NCBI GenBank assembly: GCA_944381615.1
Contig: CALWLT010000008.1
Span: forward strand, 124,001-188,000
From: an uncultured Lachnospiraceae bacterium
Lineage (GTDB): Bacteria > Bacillota > Clostridia > Lachnospirales > Lachnospiraceae
Direction of reading: 5' to 3'
DNA length: 64,000 nt
Below, piece after piece: positions 31,846 to 39,980 of the stretch; within the stretch, counting starts at the first letter, position 1, and each line of letters starts with the position of its first letter. A model generated the notes under the pieces. That model searched no databases, was not told where the DNA came from, and was given only the letters and a program-made list of their open reading frames with translations. The position numbers and the translations under genes are program-made.

Positions 31846-33426
31846 ATGCTTCTGGTTTCATATGAATTTCTCTTCTTCCTGGCGGTGCTGCTGGCGCTTT
31901 ATTATCTGCTGCCGGGGCGGTTTCAGTGGCCGCTTCTTCTGGCGGCCAGCGTTCTCTTTTACCTGTCGGGAGGCGCGTTTGCCATCGTTTTTCTGATCAC
32001 GACGACGGTAACGACATGGTTTCTGGCGCTGCGGCTGGAGGCGATGACGGAGCGCGCGGCCGCCCGGGTAAAGGAGCTGGGCCTTTCCGGCGGGGAGAAA
32101 CGCGCGTTTCAGGCGGCGGTTAAGCAGAAGAAAAAGCGGGTTCTGATCGCCGGCCTGATCCTGAATTTCGGGCTCCTGGCCGTGCTCAAATATACGAATT
32201 TTTTCCTGGGCAATGTGGACGTCCTGTTTTTTGGCGGAAGCGGCGAGGGGCCGTATGTGGACTGGCTGCTGCCGCTGGGGATTTCCTATTATACGTTTCA
32301 GGCGACGGGCTATCTGATCGATGTGTATCATAAAAAGATCCATGCGCAGAAGAACCTGGCGCGCTACGCGCTGTTTGTATCGTTTTTCCCGCAGATTGTG
32401 CAGGGGCCGATCAGCCGGTTTGACGAGCTGGCCGCCCAGCTGACAGAGAGCCGCCGCTTTGACTGGCTGACGATCCGGCTGGGACTGATGCGGATGCTGT
32501 GGGGGTTTTTCAAAAAGCTGGTAGCGGCGGATCGGATTGCGCCGGCGGTGGCGGTCATTGTACAAAATCCGGATCAGTATCAGGGGATTTACGTCTGGAT
32601 TGGAATGTTTGCCTATATGCTGCAGATGTTTGCTGATTTTACGGGCGGAATCGACATCGTGATCGGCGCGGCGCAGCTGTTTGGCATCCGTCTGCCGGAG
32701 AACTTTAACCGCCCGTTCAGTTCCCGCAGCCTGGCGGAATTCTGGCGCAGGTGGCATATGACGCTGATGCGCTGGCTGCGCGAATATATCTTTTTTCCGG
32801 TTTCGACCAGCCGGGCCTCGCAGAAACTGTCCGGCGCGGCCAGGCGTTTTCTGGGAAAAGGGGCCGGAAGAAGGGCGCCGCTTTATTTTGCCAGCGTGAC
32901 GGTCTGGCTGATAACCGGCATCTGGCACGGAGCCTCGTGGAATTTTGTGGCCTGGGGCCTGGCAAACTGCGCGGTGCTTCTGATCAGTCAGGAATGTTCG
33001 CCGCTGTACCGGCGGTTTTGTTCGCGCTTTGCCTGGACCGCGTCGCGCGGATACGCCGCGTTTGAAGTGGCGCGCACGTATCTGGTTTTCTGCATGATCG
33101 AGATGTTTGAGTATTATTCCTTTGACGTGGTGTTTTCCATGTTCGGGAGTATGTTTTTCGGGATCCGTCCGTGGCAGTTTTCCGGCGAGCTGGCGGCGTC
33201 CCTGGGGCTTTCGGCCGCGGACTGGATCGTGGTGGGGCTTTCGGCCCTCCTGATGTTTGCCGTCGGGCTGGCGCAGCGGGACGGCAGAAGCGTCCGGGAG
33301 CGGATTTTCGCGCTTCCCGGCTGGCAGAGATTTTTCGTAATTTACGGCCTGTTTCTGGCGGTGCTGGTCCTGGGCGTTTACGGACAGGGCTATGACGCCA
33401 GCCAGTTCATTTACAATCAGTTTTAA
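31846..33426 (+). CDS. MBOAT family O-acyltransferase, DltB/AlgI-like
   Basis: The 526-residue polytopic protein shows MBOAT signatures: GISYYTFQATGYLIDVY near residues 145-161, FFPQIVQGPISRF, EFWRRWHMTLMRWLREYIFFPV near 298-320, and the catalytic histidine in GIWHGASWNFVAWGL. It would move an acyl or D-alanyl group from the carrier protein across the membrane to a wall polymer or to the partner SGNH protein. It is in a tight operon with the carrier and the SGNH gene. Confidence 0.93.
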   Translation: MLLVSYEFLFFLAVLLALYYLLPGRFQWPLLLAASVLFYLSGGAFAIVFLITTTVTTWFLALRLEAMTERAAARVKELGLSGGEKRAFQAAVKQKKKRVLIAGLILNFGLLAVLKYTNFFLGNVDVLFFGGSGEGPYVDWLLPLGISYYTFQATGYLIDVYHKKIHAQKNLARYALFVSFFPQIVQGPISRFDELAAQLTESRRFDWLTIRLGLMRMLWGFFKKLVAADRIAPAVAVIVQNPDQYQGIYVWIGMFAYMLQMFADFTGGIDIVIGAAQLFGIRLPENFNRPFSSRSLAEFWRRWHMTLMRWLREYIFFPVSTSRASQKLSGAARRFLGKGAGRRAPLYFASVTVWLITGIWHGASWNFVAWGLANCAVLLISQECSPLYRRFCSRFAWTASRGYAAFEVARTYLVFCMIEMFEYYSFDVVFSMFGSMFFGIRPWQFSGELAASLGLSAADWIVVGLSALLMFAVGLAQRDGRSVRERIFALPGWQRFFVIYGLFLAVLVLGVYGQGYDASQFIYNQF

Positions 33427-33438
33427 GGAGGGCGCGGC

Positions 33439-34521
33439 ATGAGAGGAAAGAAACTGGGCGGCGTCCTTCTGGCGGCTGCCGTCGCCGCGGCGGGTCTCTG
33501 GGGCCTGACCTGTCTTCTGGTCCCCAAGTATACGGGGCGCGTTGTGGAGGGCAATTTTACCGCGGAGTACTACCGGGAGGAGAGCCCGCACGACGTGCTG
33601 ATCCTGGGGGACTGCGAGGCGTATGAGAATATTTCGCCGGTCACGCTCTGGCGGGAATACGGGATTACGAGCTATATCCGGGGCAACGCGCAGCAGCTGA
33701 TGTCGCAGTCGTATTATCTTTTAAAGGACGCGCTGCGGGAGGAGAAGCCGGAGACGGTCATCCTGAGCATTTCCGCCATGCAGCAGGCGGAACAGTCGAA
33801 CGAGACGTACAACCGCATGACGTTGGACGGGATGCGCTGGTCGCGGGAAAAGCTGGAGGCGATTCTGGCGTCCCGGATGGAAGGAGAGCACCTGATTGAA
33901 TACGTGTTTCCGCTGCTCCGGTTTCACTCGCGCTGGGCAGAACTGGGCGGGGAGGATCTGACCTGGTTTGCGGATCGGCCTCTGGTTACGCACAGCGGCT
34001 ATTATATGCGGGCGGATGTGCGGCCGGCCGGCACGTTCCCGGCGGAGAGGCGGCGCTCGAACTATGAGTTTGAGGAAAAGGCGTATGAATATCTGGATCG
34101 CATCCGCGAGCTCTGCGAGGAAGAAGGGATTGCGCTGATCCTGTTTAAAGCGCCGTCGCTGTATCCGGTCTGGTATGATCAGTGGGATATGCAGATCGAG
34201 GAGTATGCGAAAGCCTATGGCCTTGCGTACCTGAATGCGCTGGAGGAGATCGACGTGATCGGAATTGACTTTTCGGAGGATACGTATGACGGCGGCCTGC
34301 ACATGAACGTGTACGGGGCGGAGAAGGTGTCCCGGTGGCTGGGGCCGGTTCTGCAAAAGCAGTTTGGCGTTCCGGACCGGCGCGGGGATGCGGCGCTTTC
34401 TGCGGTATGGGAGGCGAAGGCGGCCCGCTATGACGCGGAGAAACAAAGCCAGGAGGAAGAATTTGCCCGCCTGGGATATCTGACCCGGTTTTCCGGGGAT
34501 GAAACCGGAGCCTCGGACTGA
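33439..34521 (+). CDS. SGNH/DltD-like membrane-anchored protein with Cys in the nucleophile position
   Basis: The 360-residue protein has one N-terminal membrane helix (about residues 7-27) and an extracytoplasmic SGNH-like domain. The block-I motif reads LILGDCEAYENIS, with Cys-59 where acyltransfer partners of MBOATs usually have Ser (GSSH or GDS). The C-terminal block has DGGLHMNVYGAEKV with Asp-284 and His-288. It is the likely outer-face partner that receives the group passed by the MBOAT protein. Similar GDCE motifs occur, as I recall, in related Lachnospiraceae proteins, so the change seems to be a family trait and not a random mutation. Confidence 0.75.
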   Translation: MRGKKLGGVLLAAAVAAAGLWGLTCLLVPKYTGRVVEGNFTAEYYREESPHDVLILGDCEAYENISPVTLWREYGITSYIRGNAQQLMSQSYYLLKDALREEKPETVILSISAMQQAEQSNETYNRMTLDGMRWSREKLEAILASRMEGEHLIEYVFPLLRFHSRWAELGGEDLTWFADRPLVTHSGYYMRADVRPAGTFPAERRRSNYEFEEKAYEYLDRIRELCEEEGIALILFKAPSLYPVWYDQWDMQIEEYAKAYGLAYLNALEEIDVIGIDFSEDTYDGGLHMNVYGAEKVSRWLGPVLQKQFGVPDRRGDAALSAVWEAKAARYDAEKQSQEEEFARLGYLTRFSGDETGASD

Positions 34522-34640
34522 TAGAAGGGCCGGGATTGGGAACGCGAAGCGGGAAGGCGGAGCTGCCCGGCGAAGCAGGGGACGCAAAAGAGAAAAAAGC
34601 CCGGATGAATTTCGGGATCGATGATAAAGGAGGAAAAAGG

Positions 34641-35165
34641 ATGAGAGGAATCAGAGGAAAAGTAGTGGCGGCCGCGCTTGTGGCGACGGCGGCGCTGGCG
34701 GCAACGCCGGTTCCGGCCTATGCGTGGGGATTTTCATTTGGCGCAAAAGCAGAGGAGAAGGCGGAGGAGAGCTATGTATTTCGCAGCGGCGAGACGGACA
34801 TTGTGATGGGCGGGGATTCGGCCCCGGTCGTCCGCGCGCTGGGAACGCCGCTGGACACGTTTGAGGCGGACAGCTGCGCCTATCAGGGAAAGGATAAAAT
34901 TTACAGCTACAGCGGATTTGAGCTGGGCACGCATCCGGATGGCGGCGTGGACGTGATTTCTTCCGTGTATGTGCTGGACCCGGCGGTCAGCACGCCGGAG
35001 GGACTCCAGCTCGGGGATCCGAAGAGTGAAATCACGAAGCTTTACGGCAAGGGATATACGCTGGAGAACGGCGTGTACCGCTATGTGAAGGGATCCTCGG
35101 AACTGGCGATCTATACGACGGGCGGCATTGTGGATGCGATTGAGTATACCGCGATTGCAGAGTAA
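34641..35165 (+). CDS. Small secreted protein of the Dlt-like operon, function unknown
   Basis: The 174-residue protein has a clear signal peptide (GKVVAAALVATAALAATPVP, cleavage near AYA-WG) and a mature part of about 140 residues with no recognised family. A stretch LQLGDPKSEITKLYGKGYTL is reminiscent of BamE/SmpA-type small surface proteins, which is only a loose resemblance. The start at 34641 follows AAAGGAGG. It lies between the SGNH protein and the adenylating enzyme, so a structural or accessory role in the same surface modification is inferred. Confidence 0.7.
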   Translation: MRGIRGKVVAAALVATAALAATPVPAYAWGFSFGAKAEEKAEESYVFRSGETDIVMGGDSAPVVRALGTPLDTFEADSCAYQGKDKIYSYSGFELGTHPDGGVDVISSVYVLDPAVSTPEGLQLGDPKSEITKLYGKGYTLENGVYRYVKGSSELAIYTTGGIVDAIEYTAIAE

Positions 35166-35180
35166 GGCCGGGGGCGTTTT

Positions 35181-36731
35181 ATGGTAACGAATGTACTGGA
35201 ATATCTGGAGGCGTCGGAACGGCGCAGCCCGGATAAGACGGCGTATGCGGATCAGAACGGATCGGTTACCTTTCACGAATTTGCAGACCGGGCGAGGCGG
35301 CTGGGAAGCTGTCTCGCCCGCCGGCGGATTGTGGGAAAACCGGTCGCCGTGTTTATGGATAAATCGGTGGCGATGATCGAGGGCTTTATGGGGGCTGTCT
35401 ACAGCGGATCTTTCTATTGTCCGATCGATGTGGAGATGCCGGCGGAGCGGATCCGCACCATTCTCGGAGTGCTGAAGCCGGCGGCCGTGCTGGTCTCGGA
35501 GAACAGCCGGGAGCGGGCGCAGGCGCTGCTTGACGGCCTGGAAGGAAATCCTGCCGGGAAAGAGGCGGACGCCCGGCCGCAGCTGATCGTGGCGGAGGAG
35601 GCGTACCGGGAACCCGCAGAGGAGAAGCTTCTGGGGGAAATCCGGAAGAAGGCGCTGGATACGGATCCGCTGTACGTGCTCTTTACCAGCGGTTCTACCG
35701 GCGTGCCCAAGGGCGTGCTGATCAGCCACCGGGTGCTGATCAATAACATGGAATGGCTGGAAGAAGAGTATGATTTCGGCCCGGAGGATGTGCTGGGCAA
35801 TCAGGTCCCGTTTTATTTTGACGTTTCCGATCACGATATTTACAGCGTGATGAAATTCGGCTGCAGCATGGTCATTATCCCGCCGGAGCTGTTTGCGTTT
35901 CCGGTCAGGCTGGTAGAGTTTTTAAATGAACATCGGGTCACGGCGATTTTCTGGGTGCCGTTTGCGCTGTGCATGGCGGCCAATCTGAACGCGTTTGCCT
36001 CGGCGGTGCCGGCGTATCTGCGCTATATCTTTTTTGCCGGGGAGGTCATGCCAGTGCGCCAGCTGAATTACTGGAGGCGCTATCTGCCGGACGCCTGCTA
36101 CTGCAATATGTACGGGCCGACGGAGACGTACGTCTGCACGTACTATAACCTGAACCGGGAATTTGAAGACGGCGATTCGCTGCCGATCGGCTACGCCTGC
36201 AAAAATATGGAGATCCTCGTGCTGGATGAGCAGAATCATCTGATCCGGCCCGGAGAGGAAGGAGAGGGCGAGCTCTGCGTGCGGGGCTGCGCGCTTTCGC
36301 TGGGGTATTACGGGGATCCGAAGCGGACGGCGGAACGGTTTGTGCAGAATCCGCTGCAGAACGCATGGCCGGAGACGATCTACCGGACCGGAGATCTGGT
36401 CCGCTATAATGCGTTCGGGGAACTGGAATATCTGAGCCGGAAGGACTTTCAGATCAAGCATCTGGGCTACCGGATTGAGCTGGGGGAGATCGAGGCGGCG
36501 GCCGGCGCGGTGGAAGGCGTATCTGCCTGCGCCTGCGTGTATGACCGGGGGAAACGGATGATTCTTCTGATCTATGCGGGGCGCGAGATGTCAAAGAAAG
36601 AAATGACGGCGGCGCTCGGCAGCCGGATTCCGCGGTATATGATGCCGAACCGGGTTATTCACATGGAAGAGCTTCCCCGGAATGCCAACGGGAAAATCGA
36701 TCGCCGCAAGCTGGAAGAGCTGTGGACGTAA
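35181..36731 (+). CDS. Amino acid adenylating enzyme, DltA-like
   Basis: The 516-residue protein has all core motifs of ANL adenylation domains: YVLFTSGSTGVPKGV (A3), NMYGPTETYVC (A5), YRTGDLVR (A7), GYRIELGEIE (A8) and the terminal lysine motif NANGKIDRRKLE (A10). Closest known role is DltA, D-alanine-carrier protein ligase, which loads DltC. The operon order here is carrier-MBOAT-SGNH-small protein-ligase, unlike the classic dltABCD order, so a different amino acid is possible. The N-terminal part (FYCPIDVEMPAERI) is also of the DltA/NRPS type. Confidence 0.88.
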   Translation: MVTNVLEYLEASERRSPDKTAYADQNGSVTFHEFADRARRLGSCLARRRIVGKPVAVFMDKSVAMIEGFMGAVYSGSFYCPIDVEMPAERIRTILGVLKPAAVLVSENSRERAQALLDGLEGNPAGKEADARPQLIVAEEAYREPAEEKLLGEIRKKALDTDPLYVLFTSGSTGVPKGVLISHRVLINNMEWLEEEYDFGPEDVLGNQVPFYFDVSDHDIYSVMKFGCSMVIIPPELFAFPVRLVEFLNEHRVTAIFWVPFALCMAANLNAFASAVPAYLRYIFFAGEVMPVRQLNYWRRYLPDACYCNMYGPTETYVCTYYNLNREFEDGDSLPIGYACKNMEILVLDEQNHLIRPGEEGEGELCVRGCALSLGYYGDPKRTAERFVQNPLQNAWPETIYRTGDLVRYNAFGELEYLSRKDFQIKHLGYRIELGEIEAAAGAVEGVSACACVYDRGKRMILLIYAGREMSKKEMTAALGSRIPRYMMPNRVIHMEELPRNANGKIDRRKLEELWT

Positions 36732-36735
36732 GTGC

Positions 36736-36818
36736 GCCGGTAGGGCGGAAAGAACGTTGCCGGTAAGGCGGAAAGCGCTGTCGGGGAAGAGAAAGAACGC
36801 TGCCGGTAAGGCGGAAAA
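36736..36818 (+). repeat. Three copies of a GCCGGTAAGGCGGAAAG unit
   Basis: Copies begin at 36736 (one mismatch), 36759 and 36802. The core GCC-GGTAA-GGC can fold on itself. The unit resembles CTCCGTAAGGAG after the transglutaminase-like gene in having a GTAAGG centre with complementary arms. It starts a few bases after a stop codon. Confidence 0.7.
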
Positions 36819-36891
36819 AGCGCCGGCAGGAGAAGGAAACAAAATCAGATCCGGGCGGAGATCCGGACCGGATGGCAGGAGGTTGTGACAG

Positions 36892-38316
36892 TTGCCAGGA
36901 AGAAGACGGGGCGGCCTTTCCTTTGCGAGCGGCCGCGTAAGAAGGGGATCGTCCCCAAGATATACGCCCCTGGGAGCCGGCCGGGGAGGCCGCGCGAGCG
37001 GGCTTCATTTCGGCGGCCCGCGTTTCAGGGGCCCGGGATGGTTCAGAGGCCGGGGGCCTCTTTTTCTGCTGGCTGCAGCCCTGATCCTGCTGTTGGCGGC
37101 GGGGGGCGTGCTCTTTTCCGGCTGTCCGGAAGGGCTCTCCGATCGCCGCGCCGCGTCGCCGGCGTCGGCGTCCCGGGCGGAGAGCGGGGCGGCAGAAGAA
37201 ACCGGAGAAAAGGCGGCCGAAACTTCAGGCCTCCCGGGCGTGGAGGAAAGTAAATCGGCGTCCGGCGAAAAAGAGAGTGAAGCGGCTGCCGGTGCAGAGG
37301 AGAGCGAAGCGGCCGCGGGAGAAGAAGAGGGCGAGAACGAAACGGCTGCGGACGCAGAGGAGAGCGAAGCAGCATTCGGAACAGAAGAAAGCGGATCCGC
37401 GTTGGACGAAGAGGAGAGCGAAGCGGCTGCCGGTACAGGAGAGAGTGAGGCGGCCGCCGGTACGGGAGAGAGCGAGGCGGCGCCGGGCACAGAAGAGGCC
37501 GGCGTTTCAGAACCGGCAGCTGACGGGACGGCTTCGGGGGCGGATGAGAGAGAGGCAGCTTCAGCGGAAACGGAAAGCGAAGCGGCCCCGGCCGTAAAGG
37601 AGAGCAAAGCGGCGGAGCCGGAAGAGACGGCCGGAAGCGCCGCGCCGTCGTACTCGGCTGTGGATTTTGGCCCGGGGGATCGGGTCAGCGGGGAAGCTCT
37701 GTCCCAGATTGGAACAGATGCGTTTTTCACGCAGGAGGAGATCAGCGACGCGGTGTTCGCCCGCATGTACGGAAATTCCTACAAGGCGGACTGCATCATC
37801 CCGCGCTCGGAGCTGCGCTACATCCGCGTGCTGTATTATGACTTTAACGGCGATCGCCGGGTCGGGGAGCTGGTCAGCAGCCGCCAGATCAGCCAGGATC
37901 TGGTAGAAATTTTCCGTGAGCTTTACCGGAACCGTTACCCGATTGAAAAGATCCGTCTGGTGGATGATTACGGGGCGGACGACGATCGATCCAGTTCGGA
38001 CAACAATACGTCCTGTTTTAATTACCGCACGGTAGCGGGGCGCAGCAGCCTGTCGCTTCACGCGCGGGGGCTTGCCATCGACATCAATCCCCTGTATAAT
38101 CCCTATGTCCGCTATGATGAGGACGGGACGGCGCTGGAGGTCATGCCGGCCGGCGGAAGCGATTATGTGGATCGCAGCCGGACGTTTTCCTATAAGATCG
38201 ACGAGACGGATCTCTGCTACCGCCTGTTTATGGAACGCGGCTTTACCTGGGGCGGAAGCTGGACCAGCGAGCCGGATTACATGCATTTTTCCAGAGGGGC
38301 GGTTCCGGAAACCTAG
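36892..38316 (+). CDS. Membrane-anchored M15 family D,D-carboxypeptidase-like protein
   Basis: The 474-residue protein has an Arg/Gly-rich cytoplasmic head, one membrane helix at about residues 57-75, a low-complexity Glu/Ala/Ser linker at about 80-240 with repeats such as EESEAAAGTGESEAAAG, and a C-terminal M15 domain with SLHARGLAIDINPLYNP and DYMHF, which hold the zinc ligands (His, Asp, His). VanY/CwlK-type enzymes cut peptidoglycan stem peptides. The linker would span the wall. The start is TTG at 36892 behind GCAGGAGG. The position inside the Dlt-like block links it to wall remodelling. Confidence 0.85.
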   Translation: MPGRRRGGLSFASGRVRRGSSPRYTPLGAGRGGRASGLHFGGPRFRGPGWFRGRGPLFLLAAALILLLAAGGVLFSGCPEGLSDRRAASPASASRAESGAAEETGEKAAETSGLPGVEESKSASGEKESEAAAGAEESEAAAGEEEGENETAADAEESEAAFGTEESGSALDEEESEAAAGTGESEAAAGTGESEAAPGTEEAGVSEPAADGTASGADEREAASAETESEAAPAVKESKAAEPEETAGSAAPSYSAVDFGPGDRVSGEALSQIGTDAFFTQEEISDAVFARMYGNSYKADCIIPRSELRYIRVLYYDFNGDRRVGELVSSRQISQDLVEIFRELYRNRYPIEKIRLVDDYGADDDRSSSDNNTSCFNYRTVAGRSSLSLHARGLAIDINPLYNPYVRYDEDGTALEVMPAGGSDYVDRSRTFSYKIDETDLCYRLFMERGFTWGGSWTSEPDYMHFSRGAVPET

Positions 38317-38349
38317 CGGCGGATTCTCAGATAGGATGGTGTGTGAGCG

Positions 38350-39837
38350 ATGCTTTTCAGCTCTCTCGTATTTTTGTGGTATTTTCTGCCGGCAGTCTGC
38401 CTGCTCTGTTTTATAACGAAGAATCCCGTCTGGCGAAACGGGGTTCTTCTCTGTGCGAGTATTTTTTTCTACGCCTGGGGAGAACCGGTATACGTTTTGC
38501 TGATGCTTTTTTCCATCGCGCTGAATTATGCGTTCGGACGGTGGATCGAAGCGGCGCGGCCGGAACCGTCGGGCGGGGAAACGGCAACGCGGCCGGAACC
38601 GTCGGGCACGGCGAAGGGGCGGCGGACGGCGCGGCTTCTTCTTACGGCCTGCGTGCTGCTGAATCTGGGACTTCTGGGATATTTTAAATATTTCCAGTTT
38701 CTGGCGGACTGCCTGAACAGCCTGATTGCGCTGGCCGGCGGGACCGGAGCGCTGCGCGTGCGGGATATCGCGCTGCCGGTAGGCATTTCTTTCTATACGT
38801 TCCAGGCGCTCTCCTATGTCGTGGACGTATACCGGGGGACGATCCGCGCGCAGAAAAATGTGTTTTATCTGGCGCTCTATATTTCGTTTTTCCCGCAGCT
38901 GATCGCGGGGCCGATTGTGAAATACCGGGATGTGTGCGATCAGATCCGGAGCCGGCGCTGTACGCCGGAGAAGGCGGCGTACGGGATCCGGCGTTTTTCA
39001 TACGGGCTGGCCAAGAAAATGCTTTTGGCCAATACGTTCGCGGCCGCGGTGGATACGGCGCTGGCCAGGCCGCTTCCGCTTCTGGGGACAGAGACGGTGT
39101 GGCTGCTGGCCGTGCTCTATATGCTGCAGATCTATTTTGATTTTTCGGGATATTCGGACATGGCGATTGGCCTGGGAAAGCTGTTCGGATTTGACTTTAT
39201 GGAAAATTTCCGCTATCCGTATCTGTCCGCCTCGATCCGGGAATTCTGGCGCAGGTGGCATATCTCCCTGTCGACCTGGTTCAAGGAGTATCTCTACATT
39301 CCGCTGGGCGGAAACCGGAAGGGGCAGTTTAAGACCTGCCGCAATCTGCTGATCGTTTTTTTTGCGACCGGCCTGTGGCACGGGGCGGGGCTGACGTTTA
39401 TCGTGTGGGGACTCTATCACGGTTTTTTTCTGGTGCTGGAGCGGGGGGCGTTCGGGCGTTTCCTGGATCGGATGCAGAACGGCCGCCTGCGGATCTTCGC
39501 GCATCTGTACGCGCTGCTGGTTGTGCTGATCGGCTGGGTCTTTTTCAGGGCGGATACGCTGGCGGACGCGGGCGTCCTGCTGCGTCAGATGTTTGTGTGG
39601 ACGGACGGCGTCTATCCGCACAGTCTGTTTTTCAACGGGAAAGTGCTTTTTACGGCCGTCTGCGGCCTGATTCTGTGCGGGCCGCTGCAGGCGCTTTTTC
39701 CGGCGCTGACGCGCCATCTCTATGACGAGACGAAGATCCGCACGGCGGATCTGGCAGTCATGGTAACGCTCATGTTTCTGTGTACGGTGTATCTGGTCAA
39801 CAACACGTATAACCCGTTTATTTATTTCCGGTTTTAA
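38350..39837 (+). CDS. Second MBOAT family O-acyltransferase (AlgI/DltB-like)
   Basis: The 495-residue polytopic protein has GISFYTFQALSYVVDVYRG, FFPQLIAGPIVKYRDV, EFWRRWHISLSTWFKEYLYI followed by PLGGNRKG, and the histidine segment GLWHGAGLTFIVWGL. This is closer to the AlgI/PatA type than to the first MBOAT. No second SGNH gene follows. The ribosome binding site is weak (GGATGGTG). It may acylate a glycan made or decorated by the next gene's product. Confidence 0.92.
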   Translation: MLFSSLVFLWYFLPAVCLLCFITKNPVWRNGVLLCASIFFYAWGEPVYVLLMLFSIALNYAFGRWIEAARPEPSGGETATRPEPSGTAKGRRTARLLLTACVLLNLGLLGYFKYFQFLADCLNSLIALAGGTGALRVRDIALPVGISFYTFQALSYVVDVYRGTIRAQKNVFYLALYISFFPQLIAGPIVKYRDVCDQIRSRRCTPEKAAYGIRRFSYGLAKKMLLANTFAAAVDTALARPLPLLGTETVWLLAVLYMLQIYFDFSGYSDMAIGLGKLFGFDFMENFRYPYLSASIREFWRRWHISLSTWFKEYLYIPLGGNRKGQFKTCRNLLIVFFATGLWHGAGLTFIVWGLYHGFFLVLERGAFGRFLDRMQNGRLRIFAHLYALLVVLIGWVFFRADTLADAGVLLRQMFVWTDGVYPHSLFFNGKVLFTAVCGLILCGPLQALFPALTRHLYDETKIRTADLAVMVTLMFLCTVYLVNNTYNPFIYFRF

Positions 39838-39886
39838 GAGAAGCTGCGCCCGGATCCCTGAACCGGGAAACATGTGGAAGCAGGCG

Positions 39887-39958
39887 GAAGTGAGAGCGGT
39901 CGTCCGGTCCGGGGAAAGCTATGAGGGAAAGAGAAGTGAGAGCGGTCGTCCGGTCCGG
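39887..39958 (+). repeat. Perfect 26-bp direct repeat, 46-bp period
   Basis: The string beginning GAAGTGAGAGCGGTCGTCCG and ending GTCCGG is found at 39887-39912 and again at 39933-39958 with no mismatch. It fills the gap between the second MBOAT gene and the GtrII-like gene. It looks like a recent tandem duplication. Confidence 0.9.
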
Positions 39959-39980
39959 AAAAAGCCATGGGGAGGAGAGA

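Noticed and set aside
31858..33591. A 577-codon minus-strand frame opposite the first MBOAT gene
   Set aside because: Arg/Gln/His-rich composition with no domain, and the + strand frame is a clear MBOAT protein.
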